Part shown: one piece after another, positions 41,577 to 51,104 of the stretch | Layout of the letters: every line of letters starts with the position of its first letter | Position numbering within the stretch: position 1 is the stretch's first letter | Assembly: GCA_020633515.1 (NCBI GenBank) | Contig: JACKDM010000008.1 | Span: forward strand, 59,956-123,955 | Direction: 5' to 3' | Source: Myxococcales bacterium | GTDB taxonomy: Bacteria; Myxococcota; Bradymonadia; UBA7976; UBA1532 | Length of the DNA: 64,000 nucleotides | Made by a program: the position numbers and the translations under genes | The notes under the pieces: generated by a model | Told to the model about the DNA's origin: nothing | Database searches by the model: none | What the model saw: the letters and a program-made list of their open reading frames with translations, nothing else

Positions 41577-42149
41577 TCACTTCTTCTTGATGCCTTCGAG
41601 CCGAGAGCATCACGGTGACGTCCTTGCCGAGGCCGTCGGGCATGTAGTTGATGCCGTAGTCGAGGCGGTTGACGGTGAAGGTCGACTCGAAGCCGACGCG
41701 GTCGTTGCCCCAGGGGTCCTTGCCGGCGCCGGTCTTCTGGACGGTGACGGTGACCGGGCGGGTCTGGCCGTGCATCGTGAGGTTGCCGGCGACGGTGAAG
41801 GTGTCGTCGCTCGCCTTCTTGAACGAGGTGCTCTGGAAGGTCACCTTGGGGAACTGCTTCGTGTCGAAGAAGTCGCTGCCCCTTGAGGTGGTCGTCGCGC
41901 TTCTTGTCGCCGGTGAAGATGCTGTTGGCGTCGATCTCGACCTTGATGCTGCTCTTCTCGGGCGCGGCGGCGTCGTAGTCGAAGGTGCCGCCGATCTTGA
42001 CGAACTGCCCATAGGACGGCGCGATGCCGAGGTGGTCGATCTTGAAGATCGCGTGAGGCGTGCGCGGGGTCGATGTCGTAGGTCTCGGCGTGGGCGGCGC
42101 CCGCGATGAGCAGGGCGGCGGCGAGGAGGGAACCGAAGAGGCGCTTCAT
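41577..42149 (-). pseudogene. YceI-family periplasmic lipid-binding protein, frameshifted
   Basis: A YceI protein of about 190 residues, broken by three or so indels. It begins MKRLFGSLLAAALLIAGAAHA, a signal peptide, then ETYDIDPAHA. The clean C-terminal half reads GSDFFDTKQFPKVTFQSTSF, then VAGNLTMHGQTRPVTVTV and DRVGFESTFTVNRLDYGINY, all standard YceI segments. Restoring the last break gives the usual end LEGIKKK. YceI proteins are lipocalin-like barrels that bind polyprenoid or other hydrophobic molecules. AGGGAGAAG precedes the ATG. The stop is set at the TGA at 41577 rather than the frameshifted one. Confidence 0.75.
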
Positions 42150-42349
42150 GCGGTGCTTCTCCCTGGTGGACGGCCGGTCGGCGCCGGCTCGTGGGGAGTG
42201 ATTCCCTACCGGCGCGAATTGTTGCGGGGCGCTCTCGGCGCGGTCCGGGCAACAGTGTGTTGTCACCGGCCGCCGCCTTGCCGCATCTCGGGTCGGCGTG
42301 CTAGCTCTTCCGCCCCTTTTCGTTCCCCCGACCGACCGCTGGAGCGCCC

Positions 42350-42733
42350 GTGTCGACCACGCCCTCGAAGGATCTCGACGTCTTCCCCAACCCCAAGCCC
42401 GCGCGCGACTACGAGATCCGCTTCTCCTGCCCCGAGTTCACCTGCCTCTGCCCCAAGACCGGTCAGCCCGACTTCGCGACGATCCGCATCCGCTACGTGC
42501 CCGATCAGACCTGCGTGGAGCTGAAGTCGCTCAAGCTCTACCTGTGGAGCTTCCGCGACGAGGGCGCCTTCCACGAGGCGGTGACGAACCGGATCCTCGA
42601 CGATCTGGTCGCGGCGACGGCGCCGCGGTGGATGGAGATCGAGGCCGACTTCGCCGTGCGCGGCGGGATCCACACGGTGGTGGTGGCGCGGCACGGCGAG
42701 AAGCCGGCGCTGCTCAGTGATCGGCGGTCATGA
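42350..42733 (+). CDS. queF: NADPH-dependent 7-cyano-7-deazaguanine reductase
   Basis: A 127-residue type I (short) QueF that reduces preQ0 to preQ1 in queuosine tRNA biosynthesis. The nucleophilic Cys is in [14 protein letters not shown], with the catalytic Asp in QPDF. The QueF motif [16 protein letters not shown], where E and the following residues bind preQ0, is intact, as is [13 protein letters not shown]. The start is GTG with GGAG six bases upstream. It is one of few intact genes in the indel-rich segment. Its end overlaps the convergent gene at 42714 by 20 bases. Confidence 0.92.
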   Translation: MSTTPSKDLDVFPNPKPARDYEIRFSCPEFTCLCPKTGQPDFATIRIRYVPDQTCVELKSLKLYLWSFRDEGAFHEAVTNRILDDLVAATAPRWMEIEADFAVRGGIHTVVVARHGEKPALLSDRRS

Positions 42734-43144
42734 CCGCTGAGCGCAGCAGCAGGCTGTAGCGGGGGCGGATCGGGTCGACCGCGATCCACTCTTCGCTGCC
42801 TTCGGGAGGCGGTCGCGGGCGCAGCCGCAGATCCAGAGCGTGCCGCGGCGGGGGCGGCCGTCGGGGTCGTCGAAGCGGTAGGGCAGCGCGAAGGTGCGCT
42901 CGTCCTGGCCGCGGAAGAGCTCGTGCAGCAAAAGACGCGGCGGGCGCGGCCGAGGGTGCCGCGGACGGCGGGCGCGGCGGATGAGGCGGAGGCGGATGAG
43001 GTTCTGCCCGAGCGTGGCGAGCAGGGCGACGCCGAGCGCGCCGAACGCGGCGGCGAGGCCGAGGGCGAGGGTGTGGCGGTCGTCCCAGGCGAGGCCGGCG
43101 AGCGCGGCGGCGAGCGCGACCCAGAGGGCGTCGCGGGCGATCAT
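42714..43144 (-). pseudogene. Small membrane protein, frameshifted at C-terminus
   Basis: From the ATG (MIARDALWVALAAALAGLAW) it shows two hydrophobic segments (residues 4-20 and 25-50), a basic stretch and a soluble part ALPYRFDDPDGRPRRG followed by TLWICGCARDRLP. After that the frame breaks; a one-base change restores EEWIAVDPIRPRYSLLLRSA and a stop at 42714. The true start may be a GTG at 43224: with one C added to CCC, MTLPYQPPRPYRLRDCYRG runs straight into this frame. Family unknown. It overlaps tsaB. Confidence 0.5.
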
Positions 43145-43902
43145 CGACAGCGGGTCACGCCAGACGCGGCCGCGGTAGCAGTCGCGGAGCCGGTAGGGCG
43201 CGGCGGCTGGTAGGGCAGCGTCACGGCGCAGCGTTGGCCGATGGCGTCGGGGAAGCCGTCGGGGTAGTTGAGCTCGGCGTCGCTGGCGCGCACATAGACC
43301 GGCTCGAGGGTGGCGAGCGGGGCGGGGGCGTCGAGGTCGGCGAGCTCGCAGAGCAGCGCGGCGCGGGGGTGGTGGGCGACGGCGCCGCTCGGGATCTCGG
43401 CGCCGGGGATCGCGTCGAGGAGCGCCTCGCGGTACGCGACGGCGCCGTCGCCGAGCAGCAGCGGCGGCGGGCCGGGCGGGATGTGCTTCGGGGCGTGGGC
43501 GGGGTCGCAGACGACGGGCGCGTCCATGCCGGGGCCGTCGAGGTAGATCTGGCCGCGGCGGGCGTCGATGACGGCGTAGGTGCGCGGGCCGGGGCGGTTG
43601 TGCGCGAGCATGTGGGTGGTGCGCACGCCGTAGATCGGGCGGCCGGTGGCGAGCGCGAGGCCCTTGAGGGTGGCGAGCGCGATGCGGAGCCCGGTGAAGC
43701 TGCCGGGGCCGAGGCCGCAGACGAAGCCTTCGACGTCGGCGAGCTGCCAGCCGGCGTCGTCGAGGAGCCCGTCGAGGTCGTCGAGCAGGCGCGGGCCGTG
43801 GCCGCGGGTGCGGTGGATGGCGCGCTCGGCGAGCAGCGTGTCGCCGTCGACGAGCGCGGCGGTCTCGATGCGGGTGGCGGTGTCGACGGCGAGCAGCTTC
43901 AT
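43141..43902 (-). CDS. tsaB: tRNA threonylcarbamoyladenosine biosynthesis protein TsaB
   Basis: A 253-residue ASKHA-fold protein of the TsaB family, the partner of TsaD in adding threonylcarbamoyl to A37 of ANN-reading tRNAs. It shows LLAVDTATRIETAALV, VCGLGPGSFTGLRIALATLK (given here as GLGPGSFTGLRI), YAVIDARRGQIYL and PVYVRASDAELNYPD. AGGAGA precedes the ATG. The last 15 or so residues look frameshifted, since the alternative frame carries a plausible N-terminus of the next gene. The YciO/Sua5-like gene at 18332 belongs to the same pathway. Confidence 0.9.
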   Translation of the reverse strand: MKLLAVDTATRIETAALVDGDTLLAERAIHRTRGHGPRLLDDLDGLLDDAGWQLADVEGFVCGLGPGSFTGLRIALATLKGLALATGRPIYGVRTTHMLAHNRPGPRTYAVIDARRGQIYLDGPGMDAPVVCDPAHAPKHIPPGPPPLLLGDGAVAYREALLDAIPGAEIPSGAVAHHPRAALLCELADLDAPAPLATLEPVYVRASDAELNYPDGFPDAIGQRCAVTLPYQPPRPTGSATATAAASGVTRCR

Positions 43903-43918
43903 CTGGTCTCCTGGTGGG

Positions 43919-45605
43919 TCAGCCGGTCGTCCAGACGCGGATCATGCGGGTGATGTCGTTGAAGGTCGCGAAGATGAACAGCCTGAGGATGAGCGCGAGC
44001 CCGACGTACATCAGCCGGATGCGGGTCGCCTCGGAGGGCGGGCGGCGGGTGATCATCTCGACGCCGGCGACGAGGATGTGGCCGCCGTCGAGCAGGGGCA
44101 CGGGGAGCAGGTTGAAGAGGCCGATGCCGAGGCTGAGCATGACCATCATCGCGATGTAGTCCTCGATGCCGCGGCGGGCGCTCTCGCCGGCGACATAGAA
44201 GATCGAGAGCGGGCCGCCGAGCTGGTTGGCGGGGACGGAGGCGGTGAAGAGGCCGCCGATGACGCGCAGGGTCTGTTCTGAAGCCGCGGGCGAGGTTGGT
44301 GCGGGCCTCGTACCAGCCGTGGGCGAGGCGGTCGGCGTTGGGGGTGTCGGGCGCGGGCACGATCGCGACCTGGCCGGCGGGGAAGGTGAAGCCGGGGAGC
44401 CAGACGGTCTGGTCGCCGCTGAACGGGTCGGAGAGCGTGACCTGTTCGCGGGCGAGCGAGACCTCGAGCTGCTGGCCGTCGCGGAGCACGGTGACGGCTT
44501 TGCGACCTCGGGGCGTTGTAGAGCTCGCGGCCGAGGAAGGCGCCGAGGCTCTGGGCGCGGCCGTCGACGGCGAGCAGGCAGTCGCCGACGCGGAGCACCT
44601 GCGCGGCGGGGTGGTCGGGGTCGAGGGTCTGGATGCAGGTGTTGGCGGTGCGCATCCCGGGCGCGGCGCCGGCGGGGGGCGCGGTGTAGGCGAGGGTGAG
44701 CGCCAGGACGCGCTGGAGGAACGGGAAGCGCGCGCCGAGGGGGCGCCGTCGCCTTCGAGCGGGGCGTCGCGGGCGATGGCGAGCGGCACGGTCTGGCTGG
44801 GCGCGAGCGCGGCGAGCGCGCGCTCGACGTCGACGTAGCGCGGCGTCTCTTCGCCGTCGACGCGGAGGATGCGGTCGAAGGTGCGCACCCCGGCGCGGGC
44901 GAGCGGGCCGGCAGGGTCGGTGATCGCGACGAGGTTGGAGAGGAACGCCGGCATGTAGCCGATGAAGTACTCGGTCGAGGTGAAGCCGAGGAGCGGGTCG
45001 GTGCGGGTGCGCGCGGTGGGCGTGACCTGGAACGCGCGGCGGCCTTCGCCGGGGCGCTCGACGGTGATCGCGAGCGGGCCGTCGTCGGGGTCGTAGGCGT
45101 CGATCTCGCGCTTGATCTGCCAGAAGGCGCCGATCGGCTCGCCGTCGATCTCGACGATCGCGTCGCCTTCGCGCAGCCCCGCGGTGTAGGCGGGCATGCC
45201 CTCGTCGAGGCCGCCGATCTGGTTGTCGGGGACCCGGTCGTAGCTCGACGAGAGCCAGACGAGCGGCGGGATGATCGCGAGCGGGAGCAGGATGTTCATC
45301 AGCGGCCCGGCGGCCGAGATGAGGATGCGCACGAGCGGCGGCTTGTCGTAGAGGCTGCGGCCGGCGTCCTGCGGGTCGGGGGTGTCGGTGGGGTCGTGGC
45401 CGAGGAGGCGCACGTAGCCGCCGACGGGGACCCAGGCGATGCGGTACTCGGTCTCGCCCCACTTGCGGCGCACGATCGGGGAGCCGAAGCCGATCGAGAA
45501 GACCTCGACCTTGACCCCGGAGAGCTTGGCGACCACGAAGTGCCCGAACTCGTGCACCGTGATCAGCACCCCGATCATGACGATCGCGCCGAGGACTCCG
45601 ATCAT
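43919..45605 (-). pseudogene. rseP: RseP-type site-2 zinc metalloprotease, three frameshifts
   Basis: A site-2 intramembrane protease of about 562 residues once three indels (near 44741, 44507 and 44281) are resolved. The zinc site ITVHEFGHFVVAKL is in the first helix and the second motif NLLPVPLLDGGH near the end, with the conserved GGYVRLLG loop between. Two PDZ-like domains are present, one around PAYTAGLREGDAIVEIDG and one around AAQVLRVGDCLLAVDG. RseP cleaves anti-sigma factors and signal peptides. The start overlaps cdsA as ATGA, the common cdsA-rseP order. Since rseP is often essential, the breaks are best explained as sequence errors. Confidence 0.85.
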
Positions 45606-46432
45606 CCCGCGAAGACTCCCAGGTAGAACCAGCAGAACGGGCCGCAGAAGAGGAGCCCGTCGATGCGGTCGAGCATGCCGCCGTGGCCGGGGATGAGGGT
45701 GCCCGAGTCCTTGACCCCGCAGGCGCGCTTCATCATCGACTCGACGAGGTCACCGGCGACGGCGAAGAGGGCGCCGACGACGCCGAGTACGATGCAGTCG
45801 ACGACGGTGAGGTGGCCGAGGCCGGGGAAGAACGCGCGGGCGGCGAAGGCGGCGGCGACGGCGAGCGCGAGGCCGCCGAAGAGGCCCTCGACGGTCTTCT
45901 TGGGGCTGATGGCGGGGTAGAGCTTGTGCTTGCCGAGGAAGCGGCCGGCGAAGTAGCCGCCGGTGTCGCTGAGGAAGGTGATCGCCATGACCATGAGCAG
46001 CACCCAGCCGCCGTGCGGGCCGGTGCCGGAGCCTTCGCCGCGGAGCAGGAAGACGAAGGGGAAGGTGCAGCCGAGGTAGAGCAGCCCGGCGGCGTCGGCG
46101 CCGAAGCGGGCGAGGCTCGTCTCGATGGGGAGCGGGCGGGCGAGGCGGGTGAGCGCGAGCACCATGAACGCGATGAGGAAGCCGACCCCGTGGGTGTAGA
46201 ACGGCCACCGGGTCGCGATCACCGGCCAGAGCACGACGGCGAGGCAGGCGACGACGAACGCGGCGCGCTCGGCGCCGTGGGCGTCGGGGCGGGCCATCTT
46301 CATGTACTCGCCGGCGCAGAGGAACAGCGCGAGCAGCACGACGAGGCCGAGCGCCCAGGGCGGGGTGAAGACGAGCACGGCGATGATGCTGGCGGCGGAG
46401 AGGACGACGCCGGAGACGATGCGGCTCAGCAC
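45602..46432 (-). CDS. cdsA: Phosphatidate cytidylyltransferase
   Basis: A 276-residue polytopic inner-membrane enzyme that makes CDP-diacylglycerol from phosphatidic acid and CTP. About eight helices are visible. The C-terminal CdsA signature is complete: SMMKRACGVKDSGTLIPGHG then GMLDRIDGLLF. Other conserved pieces are FLSDTGGYFAGRFLGKHKL and ISPKKTVEGLFGG. The start is GTG (VLSRIVSGVVLS). It sits directly upstream of rseP with a 4-base overlap and reads cleanly, unlike its neighbours. Confidence 0.93.
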   Translation of the reverse strand: MLSRIVSGVVLSAASIIAVLVFTPPWALGLVVLLALFLCAGEYMKMARPDAHGAERAAFVVACLAVVLWPVIATRWPFYTHGVGFLIAFMVLALTRLARPLPIETSLARFGADAAGLLYLGCTFPFVFLLRGEGSGTGPHGGWVLLMVMAITFLSDTGGYFAGRFLGKHKLYPAISPKKTVEGLFGGLALAVAAAFAARAFFPGLGHLTVVDCIVLGVVGALFAVAGDLVESMMKRACGVKDSGTLIPGHGGMLDRIDGLLFCGPFCWFYLGVFAG

Positions 46433-46473
46433 GTGGGCTGCTCCCGAGTCGGGGCCTGAGGGTGGCGGTCGCC

Positions 46474-47588
46474 TCATGCGCGCGACCGGCGGACGATGTC
46501 GGCGAGCTTGTGGATCGAGTCGAGGATGAGCGCGAGCGGGCGGTTGTCGGGCTCGGTCTCGACGGCGCGGCGCATGGACTCTCGGCCCACTCGAGGTCGC
46601 CGAGGCTGCGCGCTTCGAGGCTCTGGAGGACGTGCGAGCGGGCCTCGTCGGTGTTGCACAGCGCCAGCTCGCGGGTCTCGCGGTCGCCCTGCCGGCCTGA
46701 TTCGAGCTGCGCAGCGAGCCGCGCTTGTGCAGGCTGAGGTTGTAGCTGCGGCGCCGGTCGTCGTCCATCAGCACCGCGTAGGCTTCGCCGAGGCGCTTGT
46801 AGAGCGTGCTGATGCGCTCGTAGACGTGCGGGTGGGTCGCGCGCAGCCGCGCGTGGCGGTCGGGGTGCAGCCAGCGCGCGATCTGATAGTAGGCGTCGCG
46901 GATCTCCTGCTCCTCGGCGCGGCGGTCGACCTGAGGAGCGCGTAGTAGTCCTGCCGCTCGTGGCTCGCGAAGCGGGCGTCGATCGCGCGGGCGACGTCGG
47001 GCGGCAGCACCCCGAGGCGCTCGATCGGCTCTGGCGCGCGCGAGCGCGAGCTCGACCTGCTCGGCGAGCAGCCAGGGCCCGGCCGGCAGCGGCAGGAAGG
47101 CGTCGGCGCTGTAGGCCGCGCTCGCGCGGGCGCCGAGCGCCGGGTCGCGGTAGGCCGGGCTCATCAGCACGATCCTGATCGCGGCCCCTGCCGGGCGCGC
47201 GGCGGATGAGGCGGCAGAGCGCCGCGCCTGAGGCGCCGCCGAGCTCGCGCCTGATCACGGCGCGAGCGCCGCGCCGCTGCGCCTGAAGGCGTCGAGCGCC
47301 GCCTCGCCGCCGTCGAAGGTTCCGTCTGGAAGACTCGGGCGTCAGGCAGGCGGCGACCGCCTCGCGCACCGGGCCGTCGACCTCGACGACGAGCGCGCGC
47401 CGCAGCACGACCGGCGGGTCGCTCGGGCGGCGGCGGATCTCGGGGGATCGGTGTCGGCGTAGGCGGTCGGCGCGGTCGACGGGAGCCTCGCCTGCCGGCG
47501 GCGCCGACGAGCTGACCGGCACCGCGACCCGCTTGAGCGCGATGCGCCTGAGCGCCGGTACGCTGCCCGAGCGCCGCTTACGCTCCAC
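46474..47588 (-). pseudogene. Degenerate receiver plus J-domain protein, many frameshifts
   Basis: A gene starting at a GTG that overlaps the dnaK stop, readable only across several frames. After a basic leader ([20 protein letters not shown]) comes a receiver-like domain: RRALVVEVDGPVREAVAACL, FDGGEAALDAFRRSG, IRIVLMSPAYRDPALGAR, SADAFLPLPAGPWLL. The phospho-Asp and switch Lys appear to be lost. A J-domain-like region follows with RDAYYQIARWLHPDRHARLR (HPD present) and LYKRLGEAYAVLMDDDRRR. The C-terminal helix pair ends DNRPLALILDSIHKLADIV. It would be a co-chaperone for the adjacent Hsp70. About five indels are needed, so details are uncertain. Confidence 0.6.
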
Positions 47589-49162
47589 GCCTGCTCCGCT
47601 TCTTCATCTGCCCCACCTCTTCGGCGGTGTAGCCTGCCGACAGCTCTGATCCGCGTCGCCTGCTCGACGCCCGTCTCGCGGTCGCGCGCGGTCACCATCA
47701 CCAGCCCGTCGGTGTCGATCTCGAACGTGACCTCGACCTGCACCTCGCCCCGCGGCGCCGGCCGCAAGCCGAAGAGCTCGACCTCGCCGATCTGGGTGTT
47801 CTCGCCGACCTGCCGCGACTCGCCCTGGAAGATGCGCAGCCGCACCGAGCCCTGGTTGTCGCTCGTCGTGGTGAAGACCCGAGTCTGCTCGCAGGGCACC
47901 GAGCTGTTGCGCTGGATGAGCACCTCGTAGAAGCCGCCGACGGTCTGCACTCCGAGCGACATCGGGGTGACGTCGAGCAGGAGCGGCTGCGGGCGGGCGT
48001 CGGGCGCGAACGCGTCGCTCGCGAGCGCGGCGCCCTGGATCGCGGCGCCGATCGCGACGACCTCGTCGGGGTTGAGCTCGGTGAACGGGTCCTGCCCGAA
48101 GTAGCCGGCGACCATCTCGCGCACGAGCGGGATGCGGGTCGAGCCGCCGACGAGCACGACCCCGTCGAGGTCGCCCGCCTTGAGCCCTGCCTCGCGCAGC
48201 GCCTCGTCGCACACGAGGAAGGTGCGCTGCACGATGTCCTGACAGCGCTCTTCGAAGCCGCGCCGGTCGAGCTGGAAGCGCAGGTCGAGCGGCCGCCGCT
48301 CGTCGTCGCGGTCGAGCTCGCGCACGTTGACGATCGCACGATCCTTGCGGGTCAGCTCGCGCTTGAGCTTCTCGGCGACGTGGCGCAGCCGGTTCAAGGC
48401 GATCGGATCGACGAGCTCGCGCCCGTTCTGCTGCTTGAACGCGAGCGCCATGTAGCGCGCGAGGCGGTCGTCGAAGTCGTCGCCGCCGAGGAAGGTGTCA
48501 CCGGCGGTCGAGGCGACCTCGAAGACGCTGCCTTCGACCGAGAGCAGGGTGATGTCGAAGGTGCCGCCGCCGAAGTCGTAGACCGCGAGCCGGGCGTCGA
48601 CGTCGCGCCCGTAGCCATAGGCGAGCGCGGCGGCGGTCGGCTCGTTGATGACCCGCAGCACCTCGAGATCGGCGAGCTCACCGGCGAGCTTGGTCATCTG
48701 CCGCTGGGTGTCGTCGAAGTTCGCCGGCACGGTGACGACCGCCTTGTGCACCGGCCGCTTGAGGTAGCGCTCGGCGATGTCCTTCATGCGCCGCAGCACC
48801 ATGCCCGAGATCTCGGGGAGCCCGTACCGCTCGCCGCGGATCTCGATCTGCGGGACCTGGTTGCGGCCTTTGACGACCTTGTAGGGCAGCGCCTTGATCG
48901 CGGCCTGCACCGGCGGGCTGTCGAAGTGCCGCCCGATGAGGCGCTTGGCCGAGAAGACGGTGTGCGCCGGGTCGACGATCGCCTCGCGGCGGGCGTGGTT
49001 GCCGACGACGAGCGAGCCGTCGGCCGCGAACGCCACCATCGACGCCTGCGTGTTGTGCCCCTCCTCGTCGGGGATGACGTGGACCTCGCCGTCGAGGACC
49101 ACCGCGACCACCGAGTTGGTGGTCCCGAGGTCGATGCCGATCACCGGCTCGTTGTCTGCCAT
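47578..49162 (-). CDS. DnaK-family Hsp70 chaperone lacking the lid, one 3' frameshift
   Basis: An Hsp70 paralogue. The nucleotide-binding domain starts [15 protein letters not shown] and contains [41 protein letters not shown] and [15 protein letters not shown]. The substrate-binding beta domain runs from [14 protein letters not shown] to about [13 protein letters not shown]. Near 47645 the frame breaks; one base restores [18 protein letters not shown] and a TAA at 47578, giving about 528 residues. The helical lid found in housekeeping DnaK (about 610-640 residues) is therefore absent. A GGGGGAG site precedes the ATG. It is followed by the J-domain gene. Confidence 0.85.
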
Positions 49163-49363
49163 CCGCTCCCCCGTGACGCTTCCGGGCCGGAAGCTGCCAT
49201 CGTAGGCAGGCGCGTGCGCGGGCGCAATCGCGGCGGGGGGTGCCTTGACGGCTCAGGGGCCCCTGCCTACACTCTCCTGCCCGCCGATCGGCCCGTAACC
49301 GGTCGGCCCTGCCCGCCGTCGCAACCTCGCACGGCTGCCAGCACCACCGACCGGGACCGACCG

Positions 49364-51061
49364 ATGCTCGAGACGATCAGCAAGGGTTTTCGCACCGTCA
49401 AGCACCGCTTCCAAGGCAAGCGCGAGCTGACCGAAGAGAACATCAACGAGGCGCTGCGCGACATCCGCATCTCGCTGCTCGAGGCGGACGTCGACTTCAA
49501 GGTCGTCCGCGGCTTCATCGGCAAGGTCAAGGAGAAGGCGCTCGGCGAGGTGGTGCAGGTCGTCGCCGGCCGCGGTGACCGCAAGCAGGAGGTCCGGCCG
49601 GGCGACCACTTCATCAAGATCTGCCAGGAAGAGCTCGAAGCGCTGATGGGCCCGGTCGACACCTCGCTCGACTTCGGCGCCGGCATCACCAAGATCATGA
49701 TGATCGGCCTCCAGGGCTCGGGCAAGACGACCACCACCGGCAAGCTCGCCCGCTTCCTGCTCGACCAGGAGCGCAAGCCCCTCCTCGTCGCCGCCGACAT
49801 CTACCGCCCCGCCGCGATCCAGCAGCTCAAGGTGCTCGGCGAGCGCCTCGGGGTGCCCGTCTACCACGAGGACGGCGCGGCCCCGCCCGCCATCTGTCGC
49901 AACGCGCTCGACGAGGCGAAGAAGCGCGGGCGCGACGTGGTGATCTTCGACACGGCCGGCCGCCTCGCGATCGACGAGGCGCTCATGAGCGAGCTCTCGG
50001 AGATCAAGAGCCGCACCAGGCCCGACAACGTGCTCCTCGTCGTCGACTCGATGATCGGTCAGGACGCGGTGCGCACCGCGCAGACCTTCGACGAGCGCAT
50101 CGGGATCAGCGGCTTCATCATGACCAAGCTCGACGGCGACGCCCGCGGCGGCGCGGCGCTGTCGATCAAGGCGGTCACCGGCAAGCCCATCAAGTTCCTC
50201 GGCATGGGCGAGGGCCTCGACGCCCTCGAAGAGTTCCGCCCCGAGGGCCTCGCGAGCCGCATCATGGGCTTCGGCGACATCGTCGGGCTCATGCAGGACT
50301 TCGAGCGCGTCGTCGACGAGGAGAAGGCCGAGCAGGACGCCAAGAAGCTGCTCTCGGGCAAGTTCGACATGTGGGACTTCCTCGAGCAGATCCGCACCAT
50401 CAAGAAGATGGGCAGCCTCGGCGAGCTCTTCGAGAAGCTGCCCTTCTTCGGCGACGGGCTGCCCGAGGGCGTGCAGATCGACGAGACGGCGCTCGGGCGC
50501 ATCGAGGCGATCATCCAGTCGATGACCAAGCAGGAGCGCAGCAAGCCCGAGCTGATCGAGAAGCAGCCGAACCGGGCCAAGCGCATCGGGCGCGGCTCGG
50601 GCAGCGAGCCGAAGGACGTCATCGACCTCGTCGGCCGCTTCAAGGCGATGCGCACGATCATGGGCGCGATCGGCTCGCCGGGCGGCGGCAACCTGCTCTA
50701 CAAGCTGCCGGGCTTCAAGCAGTTCGCCCAGATGCAGCAGCTCAAGGGCATGGATCTCGGCTCGATCATGGGCCAGTTCGGCGTCGATCCGGGCGCGGCG
50801 GGCGGCGGGCTGCCGGGGCTCGGCGGCATGGGTGGCTTCGGCGGGATGCCCGGCATGGGCGGGCTGCCGGGGCTGCCGGGCGGGCAGCCGCCGTCGGCGC
50901 AGATGATCCACGAGATGCTGCCGGGGCTGCCGAAGGGCTACCTGCCGCCGGGCACGCCGGGCGGGGCGCGCAAGAAGACCGCGGCGGCCGACAAGGCCAA
51001 GGATCGCTCGCGCAAGAAGAACAAGGCCGCCCGCGCCGCTCGGAAGAAGCAGAAGAAGTGA
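49364..51061 (+). CDS. ffh: Signal recognition particle GTPase Ffh
   Basis: A 565-residue SRP54/Ffh that binds 4.5S RNA and signal sequences for co-translational targeting. The N domain is residues 1-90. The G domain shows GLQGSGKTTTTGKLA (G1), DTAGR (G3) and TKLDGDARGG (G4/G5). The M domain begins near residue 325 with FDMWDFLEQIRTIKKMGSL. The C-terminus is extended: a Gly/Met/Pro-rich stretch (GGMGGFGGMPGMGGLPG) and a very basic tail ending RKKQKK, making it about 100 residues longer than E. coli Ffh. The ATG (MLETISKGF) is the standard family start. Confidence 0.96.
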   Translation: MLETISKGFRTVKHRFQGKRELTEENINEALRDIRISLLEADVDFKVVRGFIGKVKEKALGEVVQVVAGRGDRKQEVRPGDHFIKICQEELEALMGPVDTSLDFGAGITKIMMIGLQGSGKTTTTGKLARFLLDQERKPLLVAADIYRPAAIQQLKVLGERLGVPVYHEDGAAPPAICRNALDEAKKRGRDVVIFDTAGRLAIDEALMSELSEIKSRTRPDNVLLVVDSMIGQDAVRTAQTFDERIGISGFIMTKLDGDARGGAALSIKAVTGKPIKFLGMGEGLDALEEFRPEGLASRIMGFGDIVGLMQDFERVVDEEKAEQDAKKLLSGKFDMWDFLEQIRTIKKMGSLGELFEKLPFFGDGLPEGVQIDETALGRIEAIIQSMTKQERSKPELIEKQPNRAKRIGRGSGSEPKDVIDLVGRFKAMRTIMGAIGSPGGGNLLYKLPGFKQFAQMQQLKGMDLGSIMGQFGVDPGAAGGGLPGLGGMGGFGGMPGMGGLPGLPGGQPPSAQMIHEMLPGLPKGYLPPGTPGGARKKTAAADKAKDRSRKKNKAARAARKKQKK

Positions 51062-51104
51062 GCCGACCCGCGGCCCGCGCTTGTGCAGACGCCGAGCGGG
51101 CGCC

